64,000 nucleotides of DNA from Haloarchaeobius litoreus (GTDB lineage: Archaea; Halobacteriota; Halobacteria; Halobacteriales; Natrialbaceae): NCBI RefSeq assembly GCF_024495425.1, contig NZ_JANHJR010000001.1, positions 1,240,001 through 1,304,000 of the forward strand. Direction: 5' to 3'. A program made the translations under genes and the position numbers. The notes beneath the pieces were generated by a model that saw only the letters and a program-made list of their open reading frames with translations, was not told where the DNA came from and ran no database searches. Shown here piece after piece: positions 46,451 through 54,630 of the stretch. Each line of letters opens with the position of its first letter. Position 1 is the stretch's first letter.

Positions 46451-46488
46451 ATATCACCACTTATGCAATTGCGAAGGCGGTGATATTC
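46451..46488. repeat. 9-bp inverted repeat between NAD-kinase-like and PhoU genes
   Basis: AATATCACC (46451-46459) and GGTGATATT (46480-46488) are perfect complements separated by 20 nt. It could be the operator upstream of the PhoU gene, a transcription terminator of the upstream kinase gene, or both. Confidence 0.55.
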
Positions 46489-46510
46489 TCCTCTACCGGC
46501 CAACACCAGC

Positions 46511-47575
46511 TCAGACGACCTTCAGCAGCCGTCGCTCGTACCGTCCGACGCGGACCTGCTGCCACCCGCGGAGCGACTCGTTGACCGTCTCGTCGTCGGT
46601 GTCCACCCGGAGGACCCCCACGTCGTCCAGTTTGTTCCGGGAGGCGACGACCTCGACGTCGCTGCGTTCGATGACCGCCGGTGAGATCTGGTGGTTCCCC
46701 CGTCCGAAGATGAACCCCTGCCCACCGATGGGCGAGACGACGATGACGTTCCGCTCGCCGAGGGTGTCGAGTATCTCCTTCTCGGTCGCGTCGTACGCGA
46801 GCACCTCGCCGTCGCGCCAGACGTCCACGCCCAGCGGCGACGGCACGAAACCCAGTGCGCGCTTGATGGCACCGACGGTGCTCCCCGGCGCGAGCACGTA
46901 GGTCACGTCCGCGTCGACCTCCTCGGCGAACCCCGCCGCCAGCGACTCGACGGTGCCGCCGCCGACCTGCTTCGAGGACTGCACCGCCTCCGCGACCGGC
47001 ACCGGGACGACCGCGTGGAGCGTCGTCCGCACCTCGCCGCCGCGGTAGGCCTCCTCGTCGATGTCGTTCACCTCGCGGTCCGCGACGCGGTCGTACGTCG
47101 CCGCCACGCGCCCGGCGTCCCTGGGCGTCACGCCGAACACGGAGGAGTAGATCTTCACGCCCGCCGGCACGCCGAGCATCGGCGTGTCGGTGCCAGCCTC
47201 TTGCAGGGTCTTCGCCACGTCGACGGCCGTCCCGTCGCCGCCGACGAACAGCACGAGGTCCACGCCCGCTTCGACGAACGCTTCGACCGCCTCGCGGGTA
47301 TCCGCCGCGTCGGTCTCGTCGCGGGAGTCGGTGACGACGGTCGGTTCGAAGCCCGCCTCGCGGGCCTCGTGCTCGCCCATCTCGCCCCCGGCGACGAACA
47401 GTTCGACATCCTCGCCAGCGCCCCCGCGGAGCGTCGTCAGAGCCTCGACCGCGCGCTCGGGTGCACGCTGCTCCGCGCCACGCTCGCGTGCCTCCGCGAC
47501 CTTCCCGTCGGTTCCCTTCAGTCCGACGCGTCCACCCATCCCGGCGATTGGGTTGACGACGACCCCGATTCGCAT
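46511..47575 (-). CDS. ATP-NAD kinase family protein
   Basis: A 354-residue kinase-like protein. The NAD-kinase signature is FVGGDGTAVDVAKTL (GGDG), with an N-terminal VVVNPIAGMGGRVGLKGTDG and a second Gly-rich loop VVSPIGGQGFIFGRGNHQ. It phosphorylates NAD or a lipid/other diacylglycerol-like substrate; the long form with IGGQG belongs to an archaeal group distinct from NadK, so I do not assign nadK. The start MRIGVVVNPIAG is used. It is followed by phoU on the same strand. Confidence 0.85.
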   Translation of the reverse strand: MRIGVVVNPIAGMGGRVGLKGTDGKVAEARERGAEQRAPERAVEALTTLRGGAGEDVELFVAGGEMGEHEAREAGFEPTVVTDSRDETDAADTREAVEAFVEAGVDLVLFVGGDGTAVDVAKTLQEAGTDTPMLGVPAGVKIYSSVFGVTPRDAGRVAATYDRVADREVNDIDEEAYRGGEVRTTLHAVVPVPVAEAVQSSKQVGGGTVESLAAGFAEEVDADVTYVLAPGSTVGAIKRALGFVPSPLGVDVWRDGEVLAYDATEKEILDTLGERNVIVVSPIGGQGFIFGRGNHQISPAVIERSDVEVVASRNKLDDVGVLRVDTDDETVNESLRGWQQVRVGRYERRLLKVV

Positions 47576-47678
47576 TAGCCGTCCCTTGGTCGGTCCGGTG
47601 GAAAAAGGACGCGCTTCCGGTACCCCGGGTGACACTCGGGGTGCCGCGTGCTCCGGCCCACCTCCCCGACATGTGAAC

Positions 47679-47686
47679 GTTTAAGC
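47679..47686 (+). promoter_or_regulatory. TATA-like box of the 38-residue gene
   Basis: CGTTTAAG about 28 bp before the ATG at 47710, supporting expression of that very small gene. Confidence 0.45.
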
Positions 47687-47709
47687 TACCGGGGGCGCAA
47701 GCGCGACCT

Positions 47710-47826
47710 ATGATGAACCTCGTCCTCGAAACCAGCAGCGCGCTGCCGTTCCCGGGCACCGGGTGGGTCGTCCTCGTCGCGAGTCTGGCACTGACGGTCG
47801 GCTGGCTGCTCCACATCTACCGATAA
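47710..47826 (+). CDS. 38-residue single-helix membrane protein
   Basis: ATG at 47710 to TAA at 47824-47826 reads MMNLVLETSSALPFPGTGWV, then VLVASLALTVGWLLHIYR, so one membrane helix with a short outer head. A leaderless-type promoter precedes it, and the site-2 protease gene 50 bp further has its own promoter. The helix and promoter make it a probable gene, but I know no family. Confidence 0.55.
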   Translation: MMNLVLETSSALPFPGTGWVVLVASLALTVGWLLHIYR

Positions 47827-47844
47827 ATCGCTATCAGTGCGGCC

Positions 47845-47852
47845 ATTTTAAC
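47845..47852 (+). promoter_or_regulatory. TATA-like box of the site-2 protease gene
   Basis: ATTTTAAC about 28 bp before the ATG at 47877, which supports that start. Confidence 0.5.
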
Positions 47853-47876
47853 CCATCAAGGCTCGTAGAGGGGTGT

Positions 47877-49013
47877 ATGCGAAACCTCACCGTTCTCAGA
47901 GTCTGGGGCATCCCCATCCGTATCAACATCTCGCTGGTGGTGTTCCTGCCGATACTGGCGTGGTTACTGGGCAGTGGCACACAGATCGGCCTCTACGCGG
48001 GCTGGATAGAGGGTGCGTTCGGCGTCGCCGTCGACACCGAGGCACTCAGTGCCGGCTCGACGCCGTGGATCGTCGGCACCGCTGCGGCGGTCGGGCTGTT
48101 CGTCAGCGTGACGCTGCACGAGCTGGGCCACGCCTGGGTCGCGCTCCGGTACGGACTCGGCATCGAGTCCATCACCCTCTGGATTCTCGGAGGGCTCGCC
48201 GCGCTGTCGGAGATCCCCCGCGAGTGGCACAAGGAGTTCTGGATCGCCATCGCCGGCCCGATAACGAGTGTCGCCACCGCGGGCGTCGCCGCCGGCCTGT
48301 TGTTCGTGACGCCGTCGTCGCTCCCGGTCGCCCAGTTCGTCTTCGGCTGGCTGGCGGTCGCGAACCTCACCCTCGCGGTGTTCAACATGCTACCCGCGTT
48401 CCCGATGGACGGCGGGCGTATCCTCCGGGCGCTGCTCGCACGCAACCGGCCGTACGGGAGTGCGACGCGCATCGCCGCCCGTATCGGCGTCATCTTCGCG
48501 ATGCTGTTCGCGGTCGTCGGCGTCATCGACTTCAACCCCATCCTGCTGCTGCTCGCGCTGTTCATCTACGGCGCGGCGACCTCCGAATCACGGACCGTGC
48601 TGCTCGACGAGCTGCTGGAGGGCATCACCGTCGGGGACGTCATGAGCAAGGACGTGCCGACGGTCCCCGCAGACGAGACCGTCGCCGCGTTCACCGACCG
48701 GATGTTCCGCGAGAGACGGACGACCTACCCGGTGACCGACGAGGGTGGGAGCGTCGTCGGCATCGTCACGCTCGCCGACATGCGCTCGGTCGACCCCGCC
48801 GACCGGGAGACGACCACGGTAGGGAGCGTCGCGAAGGAGGCACCCCAGTTCGAGGCCACCGGCGACGCCTTCGAGACGCTGGCGGCGCTGAACAGCACGC
48901 GGACGAAGAACGCCCTGGTCACCCGTGACGGCGCGGTCGTCGGCGTGCTCTCCGAGGCCGACTTCACCCACGCCCTGTCGATGCAGCGTGAGTTCGGCAC
49001 CGGGTTGCCCTGA
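47877..49013 (+). CDS. Site-2 protease (M50) with C-terminal CBS domains
   Basis: A 378-residue intramembrane metalloprotease. The zinc motif HELGH is at residues 81-85, and the third ligand Asp178 is in FPMDGGR. Six membrane helices occupy residues 1-235; two CBS domains follow (from about 250, starting VGDVMSKDVPTVPADE, and from about 315), which bind adenosine ligands. In bacteria related proteins cleave anti-sigma factors or other membrane substrates; here the substrate is unknown. Confidence 0.92.
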   Translation: MRNLTVLRVWGIPIRINISLVVFLPILAWLLGSGTQIGLYAGWIEGAFGVAVDTEALSAGSTPWIVGTAAAVGLFVSVTLHELGHAWVALRYGLGIESITLWILGGLAALSEIPREWHKEFWIAIAGPITSVATAGVAAGLLFVTPSSLPVAQFVFGWLAVANLTLAVFNMLPAFPMDGGRILRALLARNRPYGSATRIAARIGVIFAMLFAVVGVIDFNPILLLLALFIYGAATSESRTVLLDELLEGITVGDVMSKDVPTVPADETVAAFTDRMFRERRTTYPVTDEGGSVVGIVTLADMRSVDPADRETTTVGSVAKEAPQFEATGDAFETLAALNSTRTKNALVTRDGAVVGVLSEADFTHALSMQREFGTGLP

Positions 49014-49035
49014 GACGACCGGCCGCGAGCAGCGA

Positions 49036-49728
49036 CTACTCTTCCGGTGCCTCGACACGGTCGCGCAGCCACCCCGCCGCCTCGCGGACCTCCGACTCGT
49101 CGACTCCCGAGAGCTTGACCGACACCGTCTCGCCCGGGTAGCTCCCGACCTGCACGTCGAAGCGCTCGCGTAGCTCGGCGAACCGCTCGACGAGCGCCGA
49201 CTCGGCCTCGTCGGCGTCGACCACCTCGACGTGCCGTATCGTCCCGCTGAACTCCGGGGCGACCTGCTCGAACATCGCCTCCATCTCCTCGGGGACGCCC
49301 GGGAGGACGTACACCGACTCGACGACACAGCCGGGCGCGACGCCGGCCTCGTTGTGCAGCACCCGCGCGCCGGCAGGGAGATGTGTCGTCCCCGGCGCGA
49401 GGTCGCTCGCCGAGTACCCACCGTGTTCGGTGAGCCACGCCTCGGCCTCCGGGTTGGCCTCGACCTCCCGGCCGACCGCGGCGGCGACCCCCTCCATCGT
49501 CAGGTCGTCGTGCGTCGGTCCGAGCCCGCCGGTGACGACGACCGCGTCGTACGCCGCCAGCGACTCGTTGACGACCTGTGCGATGTCGCCCACGTCGTCC
49601 GGGACGGTCAGGACCCGTTCGACCTCGACGCCGCGCTCGGTGAGCCGGCGGCAGAGCCACGTCGCGTTGGTGTTCGCCGTGTCGCCACTCAGGAGTTCGT
49701 CGCCGACTGTCACGACGGCTACGCGCAT
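49036..49728 (-). CDS. CinA-like molybdopterin-binding domain protein
   Basis: A 230-residue protein starting MRVAVVTVGDELLSG, with the MoCF/CinA signature VVVTGGLGPTHDDLTMEGVA and the phrase VLPGVPEEMEAM. These match the N-terminal molybdopterin-binding domain of the CinA family; the amidase domain is missing. Function in archaea unclear; possibly ADP-ribose or molybdopterin-linked. It is the last gene of the tfe run. Confidence 0.85.
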   Translation of the reverse strand: MRVAVVTVGDELLSGDTANTNATWLCRRLTERGVEVERVLTVPDDVGDIAQVVNESLAAYDAVVVTGGLGPTHDDLTMEGVAAAVGREVEANPEAEAWLTEHGGYSASDLAPGTTHLPAGARVLHNEAGVAPGCVVESVYVLPGVPEEMEAMFEQVAPEFSGTIRHVEVVDADEAESALVERFAELRERFDVQVGSYPGETVSVKLSGVDESEVREAAGWLRDRVEAPEE

Positions 49729-49777
49729 ACCTCGGGGAACGGTCGGCGTGGACAAAAAACGCGCGTTGGCGGGAGCG

Positions 49778-50587
49778 TCACCCAGGCCCGTCGCCGCTGT
49801 CGAAGCCCATCTCCTCGCGGAGCTCGGTGAGCTCCCGGATCTGGTACCAGTAGTAGCCCATCCCCGTGAGCGCGGCGAGCCCGAGGATGACCGCGGTTCC
49901 GGTGAAGATGTAGTAGTCGCGCTGGAGGTAGTACTTGATCGTCATCCGGCCCGAGACGGGGTCGTCCTCGTCGGTCCACTCGAGGTGGAGCCGGTTGCCG
50001 TCGTCGACGTAGCTGTTGTCCGCGGACGGGACGACCTGTCCGAACAGGAAGAAGGAGGTGCGGAAGCCGGCCGGGAGCACGACCTCGTAGGTGCCCTCCA
50101 TGTAGTTCCACATCCGGAAGTGCTTGGGCTCGGCGGGGCCTGAGAACGCGAGGGTGCCGTTGACGCTCCCGTTCTCGGTCGGGAGCACGACGTGTGTCCG
50201 GTAGTTCGTCTTGTACACCCGGAGTTCGGAGCCGTTCACCGTGGTTCCGTTCGGGTAGCGGAACCGGAGCGCCGAGATGTCGACCGGGTTGTCGTTGCTG
50301 ATGCCCCGGGTCCACACCTCGAACTCCTCGTCGGTGCGGTTGTCGATGTGGTAGACCGCGTGGTACGCGCCGCCGGTGACGTTGACGTACACGTCGGTCG
50401 TCTCCGGCGTCTCGACGGGCTCCGGCGTCCCGTTCGTCGTGTCCCAGCTCGGGACCTCCTCCCAGGCGTAGGTCGCGTTGCGGTCCAGCCGTGCGTCTGA
50501 GATGCCGTCGTCGAAGAACCCGAGACAGCCGGCGCTGGCGACGAGCAGCAGGGCCAGCCCGGCTCCGAGCAGCAGTCGACGGTTCAT
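49778..50587 (-). CDS. DUF5803 lipoprotein
   Basis: A 269-residue surface protein with signal and lipobox ASAGC, glycosylation sequons (NAT, NVT, NRT, NGT), a beta-rich body and a C-terminal membrane helix TGTAVILGLAALTGMGYYW followed by a cytoplasmic tail. It belongs to the DUF5803 family, found next to tfe in haloarchaea. Being anchored both by lipid and by helix is notable. Function unknown. Confidence 0.8.
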   Translation of the reverse strand: MNRRLLLGAGLALLLVASAGCLGFFDDGISDARLDRNATYAWEEVPSWDTTNGTPEPVETPETTDVYVNVTGGAYHAVYHIDNRTDEEFEVWTRGISNDNPVDISALRFRYPNGTTVNGSELRVYKTNYRTHVVLPTENGSVNGTLAFSGPAEPKHFRMWNYMEGTYEVVLPAGFRTSFFLFGQVVPSADNSYVDDGNRLHLEWTDEDDPVSGRMTIKYYLQRDYYIFTGTAVILGLAALTGMGYYWYQIRELTELREEMGFDSGDGPG

Positions 50588-50588
50588 A

Positions 50589-51263
50589 CTATGGGACGAC
50601 GCACTTCAGCTCGGCCGGGAGGTACTCGCCGATGCTGGCGAGCAGCCCCGGCGGGTCGGTGTCCTCGCGGCAGACCACGGACTGCTCGAGCAGGCCGAGG
50701 CGTTCGACGGTGACGATGTCCCGGGCGTGGCCGGCGCGGTTGACCGTCGCGCGGACCTCGCCGCGGGTCGCGCTGTTGACGTTCAGCCGACCCGTGCCGC
50801 GGGTCCACTCGTACAGCCGGTCGCGTTCCTCGTCCGCCAGCCGGGAGGGCCCGTCGTCGCCGCCGTAGACGAACCGCATCGGGAGGTGCTGGACGATGCC
50901 GAACCGGTCGCGGATCTGCTCCGGTGTGCCGGGGCCGAGGCCGAGCTCGTCCGCGGGGATGCGGACGTGCTGGCCCGCGTCGAGGACGAAGCCGTCGTCG
51001 TCCCACCGCTGGAGCGTGCCGACGTACGTCTCGCCCGCCTCGAGCTGGGGCAGTATCTCGCCGTACGCCTCGGCGAGCACGTTCCGGGCCGCGACCGCGT
51101 CGGGGCCCTCCAGCGTCACGGTCGGGAAGTCGTCGTGTCTGATTCCCAGTTCGTACTCGACGTCGAGGTCGCCGACCTCGTTGTCGACCAGCGCGCGCAG
51201 TGCGTCCATCGACCGGTCTCGCGCGTCGCCCTGAACGTACACCTTTGTTGCGAGGACGACCAT
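50589..51263 (-). CDS. DUF2110 protein
   Basis: A 224-residue soluble protein. It starts MVVLATKVYVQGDARDRS and contains YVGTLQRWDDDGFVLDAGQHVRIP, a beta-barrel (OB or S1-like) look, and a C-terminal RGEVRATVNRAGHARDI with helix-hairpin-like features. DUF2110 genes almost always follow tfe in euryarchaea, so a link with transcription or RNA is likely, but no function is known. Its ATG overlaps the tfe stop (TAATG). Confidence 0.87.
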   Translation of the reverse strand: MVVLATKVYVQGDARDRSMDALRALVDNEVGDLDVEYELGIRHDDFPTVTLEGPDAVAARNVLAEAYGEILPQLEAGETYVGTLQRWDDDGFVLDAGQHVRIPADELGLGPGTPEQIRDRFGIVQHLPMRFVYGGDDGPSRLADEERDRLYEWTRGTGRLNVNSATRGEVRATVNRAGHARDIVTVERLGLLEQSVVCREDTDPPGLLASIGEYLPAELKCVVP

Positions 51264-51787
51264 TATGCGCTCGCGTCCACGTTCAGTTCGTCACGGAGCT
51301 CCGCGATGCGCTCCTCCATCGCCGTGACCAGCATCTCGTTGTCCATCGACTCCACCGGCGAGCCACACTCGGGGCACTCGAAGCCGAAGTCCATCGCCTC
51401 ACCGAACTCGAATCGGATGGAGCAGACCTCACAGAGGTAGAACTCGTGGTTGCGCTCGTACTCGTTTCGTTCCGCGAGCGTGTCGAGCAGTCGGTACATC
51501 TCCTCCTCCAGGTTCTCCGGGATGTTGTCGTACTTGAACGTCCAGAGGTACGTCAGCCAGCCGGAGTCCTCGTCACGGAGCCGTCGGTACGAGGCGAGGT
51601 CGTTCTCGTAGAGGATGAACAGGGCCCGGCGCACGTCGTTGAGCTCCAGGTCCAGTTCCTCTGCGAGTTCCTCGTCGGTGACCTCGCCGTCCGGCGGGGC
51701 GGCCGCGACCGGCATGCCCTTCGGACCGACCAGCTCGTGGAGGTACTTTTGGATGACAGGGTCTTCCAGGAGCTCCTCAAAAGCCAT
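51263..51787 (-). CDS. tfe: Transcription factor E, alpha subunit
   Basis: A 174-residue TFE (TFIIE-alpha homologue), which helps open promoters with RNA polymerase. The N-terminal extended winged helix (about 1-85) has VTDEELAEELDLELNDVRRAL; the C-terminal zinc ribbon is built from CEVC and CPEC pairs (about 115-145). It heads the tfe - DUF2110 - DUF5803 run. A minus-strand CTTTTAAACG lies about 28 bp before the start. Confidence 0.94.
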   Translation of the reverse strand: MAFEELLEDPVIQKYLHELVGPKGMPVAAAPPDGEVTDEELAEELDLELNDVRRALFILYENDLASYRRLRDEDSGWLTYLWTFKYDNIPENLEEEMYRLLDTLAERNEYERNHEFYLCEVCSIRFEFGEAMDFGFECPECGSPVESMDNEMLVTAMEERIAELRDELNVDASA

Positions 51788-51810
51788 TGTCGTAATTCGG
51801 GGCTCTCACG

Positions 51811-51820
51811 CGTTTAAAAG
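51811..51820 (-). promoter_or_regulatory. TATA-like box of tfe
   Basis: Minus-strand CTTTTAAACG, about 28 bp from the ATG at 51787, the leaderless spacing. Confidence 0.55.
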
Positions 51821-51944
51821 TACCGCTCCGCCCCCGTGCGGGCGTGGGGATGACAGACAGGTGTCGCCCGTCACGTGGTCGCGGCACCGCCGCGACGGTG
51901 GAAGCCTCGCTCGTCGCCCGTCTGGGTGCCTCGGTCGCCGCCTG

Positions 51945-53021
51945 TCAGGGGTCGGGGTCGAAGATGTCGGGCTCCGGCGAGCCGTTCACCTGGATGACGC
52001 CCATCATGCCCTTCCGGGCGACCCTGGTGAGGGCATGGTCGACCAGCTTGATCGGCTCGGGGACCGGCGTGTCGATCTCCGCGCAGGCGACGGTGCCGGG
52101 CGCGACCGGCGCGGTTTCGACGTAGTGCTCGGGCTCGTTCGCAAGCGCGCCGTCCCGGTAGAAGTCCGTCCAGACGTTCCCGATGGCGTGCCACGAGCTG
52201 GTGAGGTTCGGGCCGCCGTTGGACATGAAGATGCGGACGCGGTCACCCTTGTCCACCTCCACCGGGCCGTAGCCGTTCCCGGTGAAGGCGTACGCCTCGC
52301 CGTTGTAGACGACGTAGCTCGGCTCCTCCTTCTTCATCGCCTCGAAGTCGAAGGCGTGGTGGCCCTCCTCGCCCGCTGCCTTGTCGGTGTAGATCTCGTG
52401 CTGGCCGAAGTAGAACTCGTGGTCCACCTCGGGCAGCCCCTCCTCGGGTTCGACCAGGATGGCACCGAACATGCCGGCGCTGATGTGCTGGTCGAGGTTC
52501 GGTACCGCGCAGTGGTAGATGTGGACGCCGGGGTACATCGCCCGGAACTCGATGGTCGCGCTCTCGCCCGGGTTGATGCTCGTTGCGTCGGCCCCACCAC
52601 CGGGGCCGTACACCGCGTGCAGGTCGATGTTGTGCGGCATCGAGTTGCTGTCCGGGCTGGAGAGCGTCAGGTTGACCGTGTCACCCCGCCGGACGCGTAT
52701 CATGGGCCCCGGCACGCGACCGTCGAAGGTCATGTAGTCGAACGTGACGCCGGGCTCGATCTCGGCGGTCTCCTCGGTGACCTCGAGCGATATCTCGTGC
52801 CGGCGGGGCTCGTTCCAGTCCACCGGGTCCGGGACGTCCCGTGGGTCGGCCGCGATACGGTCGACCGTCGTCTGTGCCGGTTCCTGCTGGGTCGGGGTGG
52901 CCGAAGCAGTGGTCTGCTGGTCCGCCTCGACCGGTTGCTGCCCCGTAGAACAGCCAGCGAGGGTTGCTGCGCCACCGACACCGAGGGCCTGTACGACGCG
53001 CCGCCGCGTGGTATCAAACAT
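51945..53021 (-). CDS. nirK: Copper-containing nitrite reductase NirK
   Basis: A 358-residue two-cupredoxin-domain nitrite reductase that makes NO outside the cell. A Tat-type signal (TTRRRVVQALGVGG) ends in the lipobox LAGC, so it is anchored. Type-1 copper ligands are His130, Cys171, His179 and Met184; type-2 ligands are His135, His170 and the histidine in VDHALTRVARKG near 331. The catalytic Asp is in FDGRVPGP/HNIDL region as in other NirK. A 24-bp palindrome and a CGAA-N4-TTCG site lie upstream. Confidence 0.94.
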   Translation of the reverse strand: MFDTTRRRVVQALGVGGAATLAGCSTGQQPVEADQQTTASATPTQQEPAQTTVDRIAADPRDVPDPVDWNEPRRHEISLEVTEETAEIEPGVTFDYMTFDGRVPGPMIRVRRGDTVNLTLSSPDSNSMPHNIDLHAVYGPGGGADATSINPGESATIEFRAMYPGVHIYHCAVPNLDQHISAGMFGAILVEPEEGLPEVDHEFYFGQHEIYTDKAAGEEGHHAFDFEAMKKEEPSYVVYNGEAYAFTGNGYGPVEVDKGDRVRIFMSNGGPNLTSSWHAIGNVWTDFYRDGALANEPEHYVETAPVAPGTVACAEIDTPVPEPIKLVDHALTRVARKGMMGVIQVNGSPEPDIFDPDP

Positions 53022-53075
53022 TGGTGGTCACCTCACATTCCACGCTTGTCGGGGCTCCCACATCAACCGTGAAGA

Positions 53076-53099
53076 CGGTTCTCACCCGGGTGAGAACCG
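53076..53099. repeat. 24-bp perfect palindrome upstream of nirK
   Basis: Positions 53076-53099 equal their own reverse complement; the centre is ACCCGGGT flanked by TCTC/GAGA and then GGTT-type arms. The end is 54 bp before the nirK start and 3 bp from a CGAA-N4-TTCG site. If the transcript starts about 38 bp beyond that site, as spacing at other genes suggests, the palindrome covers the core promoter, so it is probably an operator. Confidence 0.7.
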
Positions 53100-53102
53100 G
53101 CT

Positions 53103-53114
53103 CGAAGGTGTTCG
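53103..53114. promoter_or_regulatory. CGAA-N4-TTCG operator upstream of nirK
   Basis: CGAAGGTGTTCG, 81 bp before the nirK start, next to the 24-bp palindrome. First of nine perfect copies in this region. Confidence 0.65.
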
Positions 53115-53143
53115 GACGACGTACTATAAGAAGGGTTGGGCGG

Positions 53144-53514
53144 TCACTCGTCGTCCTCGGCGAGCACGCGGTTCGGGACGGAGGAGGGTCGGTCCGCACC
53201 CATCGAGACGTCCCCCGCAGCGAGAACCGCTTCAGGAGCGCGTCGGAGGCGAACGGGGCCATCCCGTGGATGATGAGCGTATCACCGGGGAGGCGGGCCC
53301 GGAACAGCAACTGGACGGTCTCGCCGTTGTAGAACTCGAGACTGCGCGTCGGTCACGACGGTCTCACCGCCGGGTCCGGCGCAGACGGTCAGGCATGGAC
53401 CTCCGTCGGGATTGGCGGGGTGTGCTCGTACGAGTAGAGCGCACCGGCACCCATCACAAGGGGGTTGAACACGAACACGACCGCGAGCAGTCTCGCGAGG
53501 GGTCCTCGTCTCAC
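53144..53514 (-). pseudogene. Decayed membrane/exported gene between nirK and halocyanin
   Basis: Read downward on the minus strand, the sequence gives an ordered but frame-broken protein: GTG start, RRGPLARLLAVVFVFNPLVM (membrane helix) and YSYEHTPPIPTEV, then in another frame GPGGETVVTDAQ, then LEFYNGETVQLLFRA with LPGDTLIIHGMAPFASDALLK, and finally AGDVSMGADRPSSVPNRVLA to the stop at 53144. At least three frame breaks and an in-frame TGA interrupt it. The pattern looks like a short anchored protein of the nir region, but I cannot name the family. Confidence 0.6.
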
Positions 53515-53539
53515 GCCCGTGACGGGGGCGAGGGAGGGA

Positions 53540-53551
53540 CGAACCGGTTCG
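53540..53551. promoter_or_regulatory. CGAA-N4-TTCG operator before the decayed gene
   Basis: CGAACCGGTTCG, the core of a 16-bp perfect palindrome (53538-53553), 25 bp before the start of the decayed minus-strand gene. Confidence 0.6.
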
Positions 53552-53582
53552 TCACCGACGGGTTCTGGGGACGTTCCCCCGG

Positions 53583-53594
53583 CGAATGTGTTCG
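53583..53594. promoter_or_regulatory. CGAA-N4-TTCG operator between decayed gene and halocyanin
   Basis: CGAATGTGTTCG, 67 bp before the halocyanin ATG and 68 bp before the decayed gene's start, so it could serve either side. Confidence 0.6.
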
Positions 53595-53661
53595 GACGCC
53601 TTCCCGACAGGCTGGAATCTGAGCGACGCCTATCCCGACGAGCGAGTAACTCCCGTCTGTG

Positions 53662-54198
53662 ATGTCACGCGATACGAGACTCGACCGACGGACGTTCGTG
53701 AAGACTGCTGCGACCGCGACTGCGCTCTCGGCCGGGGCCGGCTGCCTCAGCGGGAGCGATGGGTCCAGCGACGGCGGCGGCGGTGGGGGCAACGACGGCG
53801 ACGACAGCGACGCCGGTGACGGCGACGACAGCGACGCCGGTGACGACAGCGGCACGGACTTCGGCGGCTGGTTCGACAACGTCGGGAACTTCGACGGCGT
53901 CGCCGACCACACCGGGGAGTCCGAGGTGACGGTGACCGTCGGTGCCCAGGGCAACGGCGGTGGGTTCGCGTTCGACCCGGCCGCCATCCGCGTCGACACC
54001 GGTACCACGGTCGTCTGGGAGTGGACCGGCGACGGCGGGAGCCACAACGTCGTCGCGGACGGCGGTAGCTTCGAGAGCGACCTCGTCGGGAGCTCGGGCC
54101 ACACGTTCGAGCAGACGTTCGACTCGTCGGGAACGGTGAAGTACTTCTGCTCGCCGCACGAGCAGATGGGGATGAAAGGCGCAGTCGTCGTCGAATAG
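53662..54198 (+). CDS. Halocyanin
   Basis: A 178-residue blue-copper lipoprotein and likely electron donor to NirK. A Tat motif DRRTFVKTAATATAL leads to the lipobox AGAGC. An Asp/Gly/Ser linker follows (about 30-60), then the cupredoxin domain with GGSHNVV (His), and YFCSPHEQMGMKG (Cys, His, Met). The ATG at 53662 is chosen; a GTG three bases earlier is also possible. It lies 640 bp from nirK, divergently. Confidence 0.9.
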   Translation: MSRDTRLDRRTFVKTAATATALSAGAGCLSGSDGSSDGGGGGGNDGDDSDAGDGDDSDAGDDSGTDFGGWFDNVGNFDGVADHTGESEVTVTVGAQGNGGGFAFDPAAIRVDTGTTVVWEWTGDGGSHNVVADGGSFESDLVGSSGHTFEQTFDSSGTVKYFCSPHEQMGMKGAVVVE

Positions 54199-54222
54199 GG
54201 CCGACGACCGTCGTTTCTCGCG

Positions 54223-54624
54223 TTACGTCCCGCCGCCGGTCTCAGCCCGGAGCTCGGTCCAGAGGTCCTCGAGACGCTCGTCCGCCCGCGCGGACCGCTG
54301 CTCCACGACGGCGGCGAGCGAGCCACCGTCGTCCGGTTCGACGCGGACCGCCTCGAACGCGCGCCGGTATCGGGTCGTCGGCTGGCCGCGACGGAGCGCG
54401 TCCGTCCGCTCGGTCACCAGCCCGGCGTCGACCAGCCTGTCGAGCTTCCGGTAGGTCGTCGACAGCGGGACCTCGGCACCGTCGGCCACCTCGCCGGCGG
54501 TCGCGGGCTCGTCGAGGAACTCGACGATGGCCCGGCAGTCGTCGTCGGCGAGCGCACCGACGACGGCGCGAGCGTCCGGTTGCACGTGGCTGTCGCTATC
54601 GACAGCGAGGCTGTCACTGCTCAT
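54223..54624 (-). CDS. Winged-HTH regulator
   Basis: A 133-residue DNA-binding protein. The wHTH has ARAVVGALADDDCRAIVEFL, EVADGAEVPLSTTYRKLDRLVDAGLV, and a wing up to RGQPTTRYRRA, then a basic/acidic dimer helix. This is the ArsR/PadR-like form common in haloarchaea. It lies 6 bp after the stop of the Bat-type regulator in the same direction, so the two are one unit in the nir island. Confidence 0.85.
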   Translation of the reverse strand: MSSDSLAVDSDSHVQPDARAVVGALADDDCRAIVEFLDEPATAGEVADGAEVPLSTTYRKLDRLVDAGLVTERTDALRRGQPTTRYRRAFEAVRVEPDDGGSLAAVVEQRSARADERLEDLWTELRAETGGGT

Positions 54625-54630
54625 GATCGG

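Noticed and set aside
53040..53140. Possible small RNA from the palindrome region upstream of nirK
   Set aside because: The palindrome is better explained as an operator in the promoter; no transcription signal for an RNA gene is visible.
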